From: Oscillospiraceae bacterium
Lineage (GTDB): Bacteria > Bacillota > Clostridia > Oscillospirales > Oscillospiraceae
Direction of reading: 5' to 3'
Length of the DNA stretch: 64,000 nt
NCBI GenBank assembly: GCA_015067995.1
Contig: SVLJ01000001.1
Span: forward strand, 152,298 to 216,297
The notes beneath the pieces are model-generated. The model saw only the letters and a program-made list of their open reading frames with translations, did no database searches and had not been told where the DNA came from. Shown here in pieces: positions 23,942 to 32,504 of the stretch (positions within the stretch are counted from its first letter, which is position 1; each line of letters begins with the position of its first letter). Both the position numbers and the translations under genes were made by a program.

Positions 23942-23973
23942 CAGTATGAACGCACCGGCGTTTTCCTATACTG
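23942..23973. promoter_or_regulatory. Sigma-G-type promoter, near-palindromic, between sigG and ymxH
   Basis: Minus strand toward sigG: -35 GTATA (23967-23971), an 18-base spacer, -10 CATACTG (23942-23948), about 36 bases before the TTG start. The forespore consensus is roughly GHATR-18-CATHMTA, so the -35 matches fully and the -10 in six of seven. Plus strand toward ymxH, on the same bases: GTATG (23944-23948), 18 bases, TATACTG (23967-23973), with two -10 mismatches. The inverted repeat CAGTAT...ATACTG makes the element potentially bidirectional. Confidence 0.6.
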
Positions 23974-24055
23974 GCAGATTTCGCCGAAACAAGGGGAAGC
24001 GGCGAGGTATAGGACATTCCGCAGCCTGCATAGAGTTGTGCGGGAGGGGATGCAG

Positions 24056-24340
24056 ATGGATTGCAGAATACGGGATATGCGCTGCAAGGAAGTCATCAAT
24101 ATCTGCGATGGCTGTCGTCTTGGTTTTGTGTCGGATATGGAAGTCAGATTACCGGATGGACAGGTCTGCGCCATCATTGTTTATGGAGCGTACCGGTTTT
24201 GGGGATTGTTTGGCAGGGGAGAGGAGTACTATATTCCCTGGGAATGCATCCAGCGCATCGGAGACGACATTATTCTGGTCGATAAGCCTTTCCAGCGCCG
24301 TGATCCGGTGCTGGAGCACAAACGGCGCCGCAAGTTCTGA
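24056..24340 (+). CDS. YlmC/YmxH-family PRC-barrel sporulation protein
   Basis: 94-residue PRC-barrel protein beginning MDCRIRDMRCKEVINI, then the beta-barrel part (RLGFVSDMEVRLPDGQVC, IVYG, YYIPWECIQRIGDDIILVD). YlmC/YmxH proteins are conserved in spore formers, often beside sigG, but their molecular role is not established. ATG 24056 is chosen from GGGAGGGG six to seven bases upstream and family N-termini; an ATG two codons earlier is possible. It is divergent from sigG across a 149-base gap with the near-palindromic promoter. Bases 24341-24410 downstream show no convincing terminator. Confidence 0.85.
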   Translation: MDCRIRDMRCKEVINICDGCRLGFVSDMEVRLPDGQVCAIIVYGAYRFWGLFGRGEEYYIPWECIQRIGDDIILVDKPFQRRDPVLEHKRRRKF

Positions 24341-24410
24341 ACACAGGGATAAACGGGCGGAAATTTTGGAAAATATACCGTAATTTTTGCCTGATATTTG
24401 TAAAAAGTAC

Positions 24411-24439
24411 TTGCACCTGCGTGAACAATGTGGTATTAT
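24411..24439 (+). promoter_or_regulatory. Promoter of rpsB-tsf
   Basis: TTGCAC (24411-24416), 17 bases, TATTAT (24434-24439). It leaves a leader of about 100 bases with a small CCGCA/TGCGG hairpin and AGGGGGA-rich sequence before rpsB; an S2-binding leader is possible but unproven. Confidence 0.7.
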
Positions 24440-24548
24440 ATTTCAGCATTCCGCATAGTTGCGGACTTTCTGTCTGTGCCGCCATGGTTGGCAGGGGGAA
24501 TGAAGCAGCTAGAGGTAGTAACTAAATTGATTTGGAGGAACACAAAAA

Positions 24549-25274
24549 ATGGCAAATTCTAACGTCGTATCCATGAAAGCCCTGCTGGAGGCAGGCGTCC
24601 ACTTCGGTCACCAGACTCGTCGCTGGAACCCCAAGATGGCTCCCTATATCTACACTGAGCGCAACGGCATCTATATCGTTGACCTGCAGAAGACAGTCCG
24701 CAAGCTGGAAGAGGCTTACAGCTTCGTCCGCGAGCTCTCTGCCAGCGGCAAGAGCATGCTGTTCGTCGGCACTAAGAAGCAGGCTCAGGATGCTATCCGC
24801 GAGGAAGCTGGTCGCTGCGGCCAGTACTATGTCAACGCTCGTTGGCTGGGCGGCATGATGACCAACTTCAAGACCATGCGTACCCGCGTTGACCGTCTGA
24901 ACCAGCTGAAGGCCATGCAGGAGGACGGCACCTTCGACATGCTGCCCAAGAAGGAAGTCATGAAGCTCCTGGGCGAGATCGAGAAGCTGGAGAAGTATCT
25001 GGGCGGCGTGAAGGAAATGAAGACTCTGCCCGGTGCTCTGTTCATCGTGGATACCCGCAAGGAGCGCAATGCCATCGCTGAGGCTCATAAGCTGGGCATC
25101 CCCGTTGTGGCCATCGCCGACACCAACTGCGATCCCGACGAGATCGACTATGTCATCCCCGGCAACGACGATGCTATCCGCGCTATCAAGCTGATCTCCT
25201 CTGTTATGGCCAATGCTGTGCTGGAAGGCAAGCAGGGCGAGCAGCTGGAAGATGTTGCTGAGGTCACCGAGTAA
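24549..25274 (+). CDS. rpsB: 30S ribosomal protein S2
   Basis: 241 residues, the standard S2 length. Family features: the N-terminus [35 protein letters not shown], and [20 protein letters not shown] with the following [20 protein letters not shown] lies about ten bases before the ATG. Ser/Ala/Lys codons are strongly biased, as expected for a highly expressed gene. It heads the conserved rpsB-tsf pair. Confidence 0.98.
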   Translation: MANSNVVSMKALLEAGVHFGHQTRRWNPKMAPYIYTERNGIYIVDLQKTVRKLEEAYSFVRELSASGKSMLFVGTKKQAQDAIREEAGRCGQYYVNARWLGGMMTNFKTMRTRVDRLNQLKAMQEDGTFDMLPKKEVMKLLGEIEKLEKYLGGVKEMKTLPGALFIVDTRKERNAIAEAHKLGIPVVAIADTNCDPDEIDYVIPGNDDAIRAIKLISSVMANAVLEGKQGEQLEDVAEVTE

Positions 25275-25293
25275 TCAATGTATATACTCCGGA

Positions 25294-25323
25294 CATCCTG
25301 CTCTGTGAGAATAGGGCAGGATG
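25294..25323 (+). other. Intercistronic hairpin between rpsB and tsf
   Basis: CATCCTGCTC and GGGCAGGATG form a 10-bp stem (one G-U) around TGTGAGAATA. There is no T-tract, so this is more likely an RNA processing or stability element than a terminator. Confidence 0.5.
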
Positions 25324-25354
25324 ACCGATACTTGAATAATGGAGGAATTTGAAA

Positions 25355-26269
25355 ATGGCTTTTACTGCAGCTGATGTTAAGAACCTGCGCGAAATGACCG
25401 GCGTTGGCATGATGGATTGCAAGAAGGCTCTGGCTGAGACCGATGGCAACATCGAGAAGGCTATCGAGTATCTGCGCGAAAAGGGTCTGGCCGCTTCTCA
25501 GAAGAAGGCTGGTCGTATTGCTGCTGAGGGCATGGCGCTGTCTACCATCATTGATGGTGTCGGCGTTGTGGTCGAGGTCAACGCCGAGACCGACTTCGTT
25601 GGCAAGAACGAAAAGTTCGTCAACTTCGTCAAGGGTGTTGCCGCTACCGTTGCCAAGGAGAACCCCGCTGATCTGGAAGCTCTGATGGCCTGCAAGTATG
25701 CTGATACCGACCTGACCGTCGAGCAGCAGCAGCAGGAGATGGTGCTGGTCATCGGCGAGAACATCAAGGTTCGCCGTTTTGCCCGCTTCGCTGAGGGCAC
25801 TCCCGTTTCTTATGTCCATGCTGGCGGCAAGATCGGCGTGCTGGTGATTCTGGATACCGACCTGACCGCCGAGCAGGTTGAGGAGTGCGGCAAGGACGTC
25901 GCCATGCAGATCGCTGCTCTGAATCCCCGTTTCTGGGATAAGAGCCAGGTTACCGAGGAAGTTCTGGAGACTGAGAAGAAGATCATGATGGCTCAGATGG
26001 CCAACGATCCCAAGATGGCTAACAAGCCCGAGCAGGTTCGCGAGAAGATCGTCATGGGTAAGCTGAATAAGTTCTATTCCGAGAACTGCCTGCTGCAGCA
26101 GGAGTTCGTTAAGGACAACACCCTGACCGTCGAGAAGTATATCGCTGGCGCTGCAAAGGCTCTGGGCGGCAAGATTGCCTTCAAGGATGCTGTTCGCTTT
26201 GAGAAGGGTGAGGGCATTGAGAAGAAGCAGGAGAACTTCGCAGCTGAGATCGCTGCCATGGTGAAGTAA
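25355..26269 (+). CDS. tsf: Translation elongation factor Ts
   Basis: 304-residue nucleotide exchange factor for EF-Tu. The N-terminal UBA-like module KNLREMTGVGMMDCKKAL is followed by the core with AVNAETDFVGKNEKF-like sequence (EVNAETDFVGKNEKF near residue 76), two subdomains, and a C-terminal module. ATG 25355 has GGAGG nine bases upstream. It follows rpsB after a hairpin and closes with a strong terminator. Confidence 0.98.
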   Translation: MAFTAADVKNLREMTGVGMMDCKKALAETDGNIEKAIEYLREKGLAASQKKAGRIAAEGMALSTIIDGVGVVVEVNAETDFVGKNEKFVNFVKGVAATVAKENPADLEALMACKYADTDLTVEQQQQEMVLVIGENIKVRRFARFAEGTPVSYVHAGGKIGVLVILDTDLTAEQVEECGKDVAMQIAALNPRFWDKSQVTEEVLETEKKIMMAQMANDPKMANKPEQVREKIVMGKLNKFYSENCLLQQEFVKDNTLTVEKYIAGAAKALGGKIAFKDAVRFEKGEGIEKKQENFAAEIAAMVK

Positions 26270-26290
26270 TCTCTTCTTATTGAATAAATA

Positions 26291-26327
26291 AAAAATTCCG
26301 AGGTAAATTTGCCTCGGAATTTTTTAT
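26291..26327 (+). terminator. Terminator of rpsB-tsf
   Basis: A 13-bp stem AAAAATTCCGAGG / CCTCGGAATTTTT around TAAATTTG, then TTATC. Confidence 0.92.
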
Positions 26328-26342
26328 CAGCACCACTGCATC

Positions 26343-26371
26343 TTGTAATCCAAAGCGATGACTGGTATAAT
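26343..26371 (+). promoter_or_regulatory. Promoter of the M50 protease-scpAB unit
   Basis: TTGTAA (26343-26348), 17 bases, TATAAT (26366-26371), about 45 bases before the proposed start. Confidence 0.72.
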
Positions 26372-26415
26372 ATAATGTGATTATTTATGCCATTTGGATC
26401 GTTAGAGGTATCGTT

Positions 26416-27078
26416 GTGTTTCAGTACATCCGGAATCTGTTTCAGGAATTAAATATCGATTTTCTGCTCTCCACATTACAGCGTCTGCTTGCCGTTGTCC
26501 TGTGTTTGACCGTGCATGAAACGGCTCATGGCTTTGCCGCTTATCTGCTGGGGGATAGAACGGCCAAGCAGGAGGGAAGGCTTTCCTTAAATCCGCTTCG
26601 TCATGTGGATCTGGTAGGTCTTGCGCTTCTGTTTACTGCAGGCTTTGGCTGGGCGAAGCCCGTACCTGTGGATCCCAGACATTTCCGCAATCCGAAGCGG
26701 GGTATGGCAGTCACCGCATTGGCTGGCCCGGCATCCAATTTTCTTCTGGCGATATTGCTGTTGTTAATCTGTAAAGCGATTTATATTTACAACGATCCTG
26801 GCAGCTTTCTCATCACCGTTTTCTATACGCTTTTGTATGCAGTGCAATTGTCTATCGGCTTGGGCCTCTTCAATCTGCTCCCAATTCCGCCGCTGGATGG
26901 TTCCAAAATTCTCGCTGCATTCCTGCCTGACAGAGCCTACTATACGCTGATGCGCTATGAACGCTATGGAATGATTTTGCTGCTGGTTCTCTCTCTGGCA
27001 AATGTAACGGGGGACTTTATCAGTGACGGTATTTCTTCTGTATATACCGCGCTCATCAATCTGATTTTACTGGGGTGA
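26416..27078 (+). CDS. Site-2 protease-family membrane protein (M50, YwhC-type)
   Basis: 220-residue polytopic metalloprotease with HETAH (VHETAHGFAAYLLGD, near residue 36) and the distal NLLPIPPLDGSK giving the third zinc ligand. This compact M50 subgroup is conserved in Bacillota, commonly next to scpA as here, without an assigned substrate. The start is GTG 26416 with TTAGAGG seven bases upstream; the frame is open 13 codons further 5' without a ribosome site. Only three bases separate it from scpA, implying one operon. Confidence 0.87.
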   Translation: MFQYIRNLFQELNIDFLLSTLQRLLAVVLCLTVHETAHGFAAYLLGDRTAKQEGRLSLNPLRHVDLVGLALLFTAGFGWAKPVPVDPRHFRNPKRGMAVTALAGPASNFLLAILLLLICKAIYIYNDPGSFLITVFYTLLYAVQLSIGLGLFNLLPIPPLDGSKILAAFLPDRAYYTLMRYERYGMILLLVLSLANVTGDFISDGISSVYTALINLILLG

Positions 27079-27081
27079 ACC

Positions 27082-27864
27082 ATGGAAAACCCAATTTATA
27101 AACTGGAACGGGTCGTACACGACCGAAGTGAGGAAATGCAGGATTTTGAAGGTCCGCTGGATCTGATTCTGTTTCTTCTGGGAAAGAATAAAATGGAGAT
27201 TCAGGATATTTCCATCTCTTTGATTCTGGAGCAGTATCTGGCCTGGTTGGAGCAGCGGCAGAAGATGGATCTGGAGGTAGCCAGCGAGTTTATCACCATG
27301 GCATCTCACCTGATGTATATCAAGACCCGGATGCTGCTTTCTCTGGAGGATGAGGAAGCACAGTCGGAGATGGATTCTCTCATTAAGTCTCTGGAAGAGC
27401 GCCGCCGCAACGAGAGTTATGGCCGTATCAAGATGATGGCCAAACGTTTGGAACCCATGAGTGAGTTTGGGCGAAATATTGAAACCCGCATGCCGGAGCC
27501 TGTGGAGCGCGGCAAGATTTATGAATACAACCATGTACCCGCAGATCTGATTCTGGCCATCGCAGAAATTCAAAACCGTGCAGAGCGTCGTTTGCCGCCG
27601 CCGAAAACGGCATTTGAAGAGATCGTAAAGCGAGAACCCTATCCGGTAGAGAGTAAGGCCCGGGAGATCATTGAACGGCTGAAAAACGGCGGTATGACGC
27701 GGTTTTTGCTGCTCTTCCGCGGCAACCGCAGCCGCAGCGAGATCGTGGCGACTTTTCTGGCGGTTCTGGAGCTGTGCCGTGCCTGTGTGATTCGACTGGC
27801 AGGCTCAGAAACAGACTGCACTGTGAAGCAGGAAAAAGACCTGCCGGATAATCTGACGTTTTAA
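27082..27864 (+). CDS. scpA: Segregation and condensation protein A
   Basis: 260-residue kleisin subunit of the SMC-ScpAB condensin, which organises and segregates the chromosome. The N-terminal SMC-neck-binding part includes FEGPLDLILFLLGKNKMEI, followed by EFITMASHLMYIKTRMLL, a variable middle that binds ScpB, and a C-terminal winged helix contacting the SMC head (VATFLAVLELCRACVIRL). It lies three bases after the M50 gene and 12 bases before scpB. The extension after the winged helix (GSETDCTVKQEKDLPDN) is ordinary. Confidence 0.95.
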   Translation: MENPIYKLERVVHDRSEEMQDFEGPLDLILFLLGKNKMEIQDISISLILEQYLAWLEQRQKMDLEVASEFITMASHLMYIKTRMLLSLEDEEAQSEMDSLIKSLEERRRNESYGRIKMMAKRLEPMSEFGRNIETRMPEPVERGKIYEYNHVPADLILAIAEIQNRAERRLPPPKTAFEEIVKREPYPVESKAREIIERLKNGGMTRFLLLFRGNRSRSEIVATFLAVLELCRACVIRLAGSETDCTVKQEKDLPDNLTF

Positions 27865-27876
27865 GGAGACAGCTGA

Positions 27877-28488
27877 GTGGATACAAAAGACATGAAAGAA
27901 ATTGAGTCTGCCATTGAGGGCATTCTCTTTGCCTCAGGTGAACCTGTCCATGCGGAGCGCATCTGCGTTGCATTGGAATTGGATCGTTCCACCGTGGAAC
28001 AGCTTCTGCAGAAGCTGATGGACTATTACGCTTATGAACGCCGGGGCATTCGTCTTCTGCATATTGAGGACACCTGGCAGCTATGTTCTTCTCCGGACTA
28101 TGCAGATGCCATCCGCAAGGCATTTGAAATCCGCAAACCTGCTAAGCTCAGCCAACCGGCGCTGGAAGTTCTCACCATCATTGCGTATTATCAGCCTACC
28201 ACCCGTGCCTATGTGGATCAGATCCGCGGCGTGGACAGTTCCTATACCATTGGACTGCTGTTGGATCGGAAGCTGATTGAGGAATGTGGCCGCCTCCAGG
28301 TTCCGGGGCGTCCCAGACTGTACCGGACTACCCGCCAGTTCCTGCGTGCATTCCATCTTACCAGTCTGGATGACCTGCCTGAAATGCCGGATCTGGCCGG
28401 TGACGGTCAGCTTCGTCTTGGCGATGACGGTATGCTGGTGGACCCCGGCACAAATTTCTTGGAAGACACCGTGAAAGAGAACGATTGA
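27877..28488 (+). CDS. scpB: Segregation and condensation protein B
   Basis: 203-residue ScpB, two winged-helix domains: an N-terminal dimerisation domain (IEGILFASGEPV) and a second with LSQPALEVLTIIAYYQPTTR and the GRPRLYRTT motif near residue 146. It binds ScpA to complete condensin. The start is GTG 27877 with AAGGAG seven to eight bases upstream. It follows scpA closely and is probably co-transcribed with DUF2953 and gerW downstream. Confidence 0.95.
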   Translation: MDTKDMKEIESAIEGILFASGEPVHAERICVALELDRSTVEQLLQKLMDYYAYERRGIRLLHIEDTWQLCSSPDYADAIRKAFEIRKPAKLSQPALEVLTIIAYYQPTTRAYVDQIRGVDSSYTIGLLLDRKLIEECGRLQVPGRPRLYRTTRQFLRAFHLTSLDDLPEMPDLAGDGQLRLGDDGMLVDPGTNFLEDTVKEND

Positions 28489-28528
28489 TTCTTAAAAGTA
28501 CTGCATTTGGAAAGCGGGGTGATGGGTA

Positions 28529-29158
28529 ATGCTGTTTCTGTGGATACTGGGAATTCTCGTACTTCTGCTTCTGCTGATATGCTTGCTGCGAATACGAATT
28601 CTTGTAGAAGCAGATCAAGCGGTTACCCTCAATCTTCGAATTGGCCCGATCATTCGGCAGCTCTATCCCACCATCAAAAAGAATGAACCAAAACCGGAAA
28701 AGCAGTCGAATGGTACAGAGAAAAAGAGGACGATTCCCAAGCCGACAGTTTCGGATCTTCGGGATGCATACTATGCCTTGAAGCCGGCGGTGATCAAGGC
28801 GCTGTGCCGCACACGCCGCAGCATACGGATTTATCCACTGGACATTACTGTGATCCTGGGTGGCAGGACAGACCCCGCCGAAACTGCGGAAACCTATGGA
28901 TATTCCAGCGCGGCAGTGTGGACAGTGATGCCTGCGCTGGAGCAGCTGCTGACGATCCCAGACCCGCGTATCCATCTGGATATGGACTTTGAGGCGGAGA
29001 AGACTCGTTTGCATGGGAGTGTCGGCGTTGATATCCGCATCGGTGCACTGCTGATGATCGCGTTGGGCGCAGCCATTCCTGCAATTCGTTGGCTTTTCAA
29101 ATATATGAAGAAACCAAACAACGCAACAAAACAGCCGTTGTCCGATTCGGCTGCTTAA
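28529..29158 (+). CDS. DUF2953 membrane protein (YtfI-like)
   Basis: 209 residues: an N-terminal membrane helix (FLWILGILVLLLLLICLL), a basic linker, then a DUF2953-type domain with RRSIRIYPLDITVILGG and AALEQLLTIP-like sequence, and a final hydrophobic segment LLMIALGAAIPAIRWLF. In many spore formers this family lies directly upstream of ytfJ/gerW, as here with 15 bases between. Its function is unknown; linkage points to spore or germination roles. The scpB-ytfI-ytfJ-dacF order also agrees with Bacillus synteny. Confidence 0.82.
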   Translation: MLFLWILGILVLLLLLICLLRIRILVEADQAVTLNLRIGPIIRQLYPTIKKNEPKPEKQSNGTEKKRTIPKPTVSDLRDAYYALKPAVIKALCRTRRSIRIYPLDITVILGGRTDPAETAETYGYSSAAVWTVMPALEQLLTIPDPRIHLDMDFEAEKTRLHGSVGVDIRIGALLMIALGAAIPAIRWLFKYMKKPNNATKQPLSDSAA

Positions 29159-29173
29159 GAAAGGACGGCATAT

Positions 29174-29560
29174 ATGGAAAATAATAAGCTGGACTCCCTG
29201 ATGCGCTCCACGATGGAGAAGATTCATGAAATGGCAGATACCAATACCATTGTCGGTGAACCCATTACCACGCCGGACGGTGTTACACTGATTCCAATTT
29301 CCAAGATCAGTGTTGGTTTCGGCAGCGGCGGTGGGGATTACGGCAAAAATGCGGCTGACAAGAATTTTGGCGGCGGCAGCGGTGCTGGCGTTAAGATTGA
29401 TCCCGTGGCCTTTCTGGTCATCAAGGATGGCATTACCCGCGTTATGCCTGTAGCCGTGCCGCCTATGTCTACTGTGGATCGTGTGATCGACATGGTACCG
29501 GATCTGATGGATAAGGTGGAAAAATATTTCGACAAAAAGAAGGATAAGGAAACCTTCTGA
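29174..29560 (+). CDS. gerW: GerW-family sporulation protein (YtfJ)
   Basis: 128-residue protein with the YtfJ/GerW signature: an N-terminal helix (LDSLMRSTMEKIHEMADTNT), TIVGEPITTPDGVTLIPISK, a glycine-rich core VGFGSGGGDYG with GGGSGAGVKI, and VDRVIDMVPDLMDK near the end. In Bacillus subtilis the protein is needed for normal spore germination with L-alanine and is made in the forespore. It is translated behind the DUF2953 gene with AAAGGACGG before the ATG. Strong family match. Confidence 0.93.
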   Translation: MENNKLDSLMRSTMEKIHEMADTNTIVGEPITTPDGVTLIPISKISVGFGSGGGDYGKNAADKNFGGGSGAGVKIDPVAFLVIKDGITRVMPVAVPPMSTVDRVIDMVPDLMDKVEKYFDKKKDKETF

Positions 29561-29601
29561 TTGGGACATACTATATGTCACCAAATGAAAGGTGATGTAA
29601 T

Positions 29602-30723
29602 ATGTCGATCCGAATCCTTCGGCTGCTGGCAGTGGCCGTATTTCTAATGATTGTATTGTTCAGCATCATTCCCATAGAGGCGAGTGCTGTTTCCACCTCT
29701 GCCGCAGCAGCTGTTCTGATGGATGCTGACAGTGGTCGCATTTTGTATGCCCATAACGAAAATGCCCAAATGCTGATCGCATCCACCACAAAGATCATGA
29801 CCGCTCTGGTGGCGATTGAAAACGGATGCCTGTCAGATGTGATCACGGTGACAAAGGAAGCAACATTGGCGGAAGGCACCTCTATGTACCTGAAAGAAGG
29901 GGAGCAGTTGACGTTGGAGACGCTGCTTTACGGACTGCTCTTGTCATCGGGAAACGATGCAGCGCTGGCGGTTGCTGAAGGTGTATCGGGCAGTGTCGGT
30001 GAGTTTGTTGCCCTCATGAATGAAAAAGCCGCAGAATTGGAGATGACTGGAACATCCTTCGCAAACCCAAATGGTCTGGATGCAGACGGACACTATTCCA
30101 CGGCGCTGGATATGGCGCGATTAGCCTGTGCCGCAATGGAAAATGTCACACTGATGCGAATTGCATCCACCAGGAGCGTGACGGTGGGCGGACGCACGAT
30201 GAATAACCACAATCGCCTGTTGAGCACCGTAGAGGGTTGTGTTGGCCTGAAGACGGGCTATACCCGCGCCGCAGGCCGGACACTGGTTTCCTGTACGGAG
30301 AGAAACGGCCAGCGGCTGGTGGCAGTGACTCTGCGGGATGGAAATGACTGGGAGGATCATGCGGAATTGTTCTCCTACGGTTTTTCCGCATTTCCTGAAA
30401 TGACCTCTCTTTCCGGCGGTGAGACCGTTGTGCTGCTCCCTGTCATTGATGGAGCGGTTTCTTCCGTAGCGATTGTGGCAGCAGAAGCGCTTTCCTGGCC
30501 GATACAGGATGGTGAAGAGCTGAGCGTGAAGTGGGAACTTCCCAAGGTGCTGGCAGCGCCGATACAGCAGAATGCCGTTGTGGGACAAGCAATATTGCTT
30601 TTGAACGGAACAGAGGTACAGAGAACAGCGCTTCTGTGCGGGTCATCTGTGTCGGCAGCCGGACTGGAGCCGGGAAAAACACAGGGACTGCTAAACCGTC
30701 TGAAACGGCAAAGTGTTTATTGA
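29602..30723 (+). CDS. dacF: D-alanyl-D-alanine carboxypeptidase (DacF/DacB type)
   Basis: 373-residue penicillin-binding protein of the S11 family that trims the terminal D-Ala of peptidoglycan stems. It has a signal peptide (LLAVAVFLMIVLFSIIPIEASA), then the three active-site motifs: STTK (Ser near residue 59), SGN (SSGNDAALAV) and KTG (LKTGYTRAAG). A C-terminal beta domain completes the family layout. Its place after gerW matches Bacillus, where dacF is a forespore gene. The short upstream gap carries GACATACTATATGTC. The symbol is by synteny; dacB would be an alternative. Confidence 0.9.
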   Translation: MSIRILRLLAVAVFLMIVLFSIIPIEASAVSTSAAAAVLMDADSGRILYAHNENAQMLIASTTKIMTALVAIENGCLSDVITVTKEATLAEGTSMYLKEGEQLTLETLLYGLLLSSGNDAALAVAEGVSGSVGEFVALMNEKAAELEMTGTSFANPNGLDADGHYSTALDMARLACAAMENVTLMRIASTRSVTVGGRTMNNHNRLLSTVEGCVGLKTGYTRAAGRTLVSCTERNGQRLVAVTLRDGNDWEDHAELFSYGFSAFPEMTSLSGGETVVLLPVIDGAVSSVAIVAAEALSWPIQDGEELSVKWELPKVLAAPIQQNAVVGQAILLLNGTEVQRTALLCGSSVSAAGLEPGKTQGLLNRLKRQSVY

Positions 30724-30747
30724 TAAAAGAAAGGATGTGGAGCGGAT

Positions 30748-31461
30748 ATGGAAGAACGACTGCAGAAGCTGATTGCGTCGGCAGGAATCTGCTCCCGTCG
30801 TGCAGCAGAGGCGATGATCACGGCAGGCCGTGTGCAAATCAACGGAAGAACGGCGCAGCTTGGCGAGAAGGCTGACCTTCTGCGTGATACGGTGATGGTG
30901 GATGGACGTGTCGTTGGTCGGCAGACAGAGTATGTATATGTAATGCTCAACAAGCCCAGAGGGTACGTCACAACGCTGTCGGACGAAAAGGGCAGGGCCA
31001 CCGTGGCGGATCTGACGCGGGATGTTGGAGAACGTGTGTTTCCGGTTGGGCGCTTGGATCTGCAATCAGAGGGACTCTTGCTGATGACCAATGACGGCGC
31101 ACTGATGCAGAAACTGATTCATCCCAGCTTTGAAGTAAGCAAAACCTATGCTGTCATTGTGGCAGGGGAGATTTCCGGTGCGCTGCAACGGCTGCGGACG
31201 ATACGGGATCTTGACGGGGAGCCCATTCGGCCTGCACAGGTAGAACTGCTGCGGCAGGGGAAAGAGACCGCCGAAATGCTGATCACCATTCACGAGGGAA
31301 AAAACCGTCAGATTCGCCGTATGTGCCAGCAGTGCGGATTGTCCGTCAAACGCCTTTGCAGGATCGCCGAGCACTCTCTGATCTTGGGGGATCTTCCAGT
31401 TGGCAAATGGCGGTACTTAACTGTGGATGAGATTTCTGCTCTAACAGGCAAGGAGTTGTAA
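30748..31461 (+). CDS. rluB: Ribosomal large subunit pseudouridine synthase B
   Basis: 237-residue RsuA/RluB-family enzyme: an N-terminal S4 RNA-binding domain (RLQKLIASAGICSRRAAEAM) and a catalytic domain with the aspartate motif GRLDLQSEGLLL near residue 95 and GKNRQIRRMC near the end. It makes a pseudouridine in helix 80-93 region of 23S rRNA (family knowledge; RluB vs RsuA by similarity only). It lies 24 bases after dacF with AAAGGATGTGG upstream and ends in a terminator. Bacillus also has its rluB just past scpAB-ytfJ-dacB. Confidence 0.92.
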   Translation: MEERLQKLIASAGICSRRAAEAMITAGRVQINGRTAQLGEKADLLRDTVMVDGRVVGRQTEYVYVMLNKPRGYVTTLSDEKGRATVADLTRDVGERVFPVGRLDLQSEGLLLMTNDGALMQKLIHPSFEVSKTYAVIVAGEISGALQRLRTIRDLDGEPIRPAQVELLRQGKETAEMLITIHEGKNRQIRRMCQQCGLSVKRLCRIAEHSLILGDLPVGKWRYLTVDEISALTGKEL

Positions 31462-31470
31462 ATGCGTTAT

Positions 31471-31503
31471 AAAAACAGCTGCCCGCTGGCGGCTGTTTTT
31501 CAT
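31471..31503 (+). terminator. Terminator of the scpAB-gerW-dacF-rluB unit
   Basis: A 13-bp stem AAAAACAGCTGCC / GGCGGCTGTTTTT around CGCT, ending in T-rich sequence. Confidence 0.9.
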
Positions 31504-31561
31504 TTTCCAACAATATGCGGATAAACTTGCAGGATTATGCAAAACTTCTTGCAAAAATTAT

Positions 31562-31589
31562 TTGAAAAACACAAAACTTATGGTAAAAT
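31562..31589 (+). promoter_or_regulatory. Promoter of the RpiR-family regulator
   Basis: TTGAAA (31562-31567), 16 bases, TAAAAT (31584-31589) in an AT-rich stretch, about 49 bases before the start. Confidence 0.6.
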
Positions 31590-31637
31590 AAGTTTCAGGT
31601 TAATTTACCATTATGCTATCCCAAGGAGGTCTCCTGT

Positions 31638-32504
31638 ATGCCAAAGAATGTACTGCACACAATTGAAAAGAATATGCGCAGTTTTTCAAAGGGACAGAAG
31701 AGAATTGCGCAATACATTCTGGAGAACTACGATAAAGCAGCCTTTATGACGGCCAGCAAGCTGGGAAAGCTGGTAGGCGTCAGCGAATCTACGGTGGTGC
31801 GATTCGCTTCTGAGCTGGGGTATGATGGGTATCCCAGTATGCAGCGAGGGTTGCAGGATATGATTCGAAGCCGCTTGACATCCACCCAGCGAATCAAAGC
31901 AGCGGGAGATAAGCTTTCCGGGCAGGATATTCTGGCGGAAGTGGTACAGATGGACATCGATAAGCTGCGCAAAGTCGTAGATGAATCCAGCCGCACGGCC
32001 TTTGATAAGTCGGCCGAAAAGATTATGAAAGCAAAACGGATCTATATTTTGGGCGTTCGCTCATCCTCTTTTCTGGCGGGCTATCTGAATTTCTATCTGC
32101 ACCTGTTGTTTGAAAATGTGACTCTGGTAGAGAGTAGTGCCGGCGGCGAGATTTTTGAGCAACTATTCCGAATTGATGCAGATGATGTGCTGATTGCAAT
32201 CAGTTTTCCGAGATATTCCCAGATTACCATGAATGTCGTCAAATTTGCCCGTGATCGCGGCGCGACCATTGTTGCGATTACGGATAACGAGCTTTCGCCT
32301 TTGTACCAGATGGCAAATGTATCCCTGTTGGCTCCCTGTGAGATGATTTCCTTTGTGGACTCCATGGTGGCTCCCATGTCTACGATCAATGCATTCCTGG
32401 TATCCCTGGGTAATCGACTGGGCGCGGATATTTCTTCCACCTTCACGGATTTGGAAGCTATTTGGAATGATTACGGTGTTTTCAAGAGGGCGGATGATGA
32501 GTAA
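31638..32504 (+). CDS. MurR/RpiR-family transcriptional regulator
   Basis: 288 residues: an N-terminal helix-turn-helix domain (KLGKLVGVSESTVVRFASELG near residues 40-60) and a C-terminal SIS sugar-phosphate-binding domain (IYILGVRSSSFLAGYL and AISFPRYSQITMNVVKFARDRGA). Such regulators respond to phosphosugars; the ligand and targets are not evident, since no sugar operon is adjacent. AAGGAGG precedes the ATG. The gene overlaps the following flavoprotein gene by eight bases, so the two are likely co-expressed. Confidence 0.9.
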   Translation: MPKNVLHTIEKNMRSFSKGQKRIAQYILENYDKAAFMTASKLGKLVGVSESTVVRFASELGYDGYPSMQRGLQDMIRSRLTSTQRIKAAGDKLSGQDILAEVVQMDIDKLRKVVDESSRTAFDKSAEKIMKAKRIYILGVRSSSFLAGYLNFYLHLLFENVTLVESSAGGEIFEQLFRIDADDVLIAISFPRYSQITMNVVKFARDRGATIVAITDNELSPLYQMANVSLLAPCEMISFVDSMVAPMSTINAFLVSLGNRLGADISSTFTDLEAIWNDYGVFKRADDE

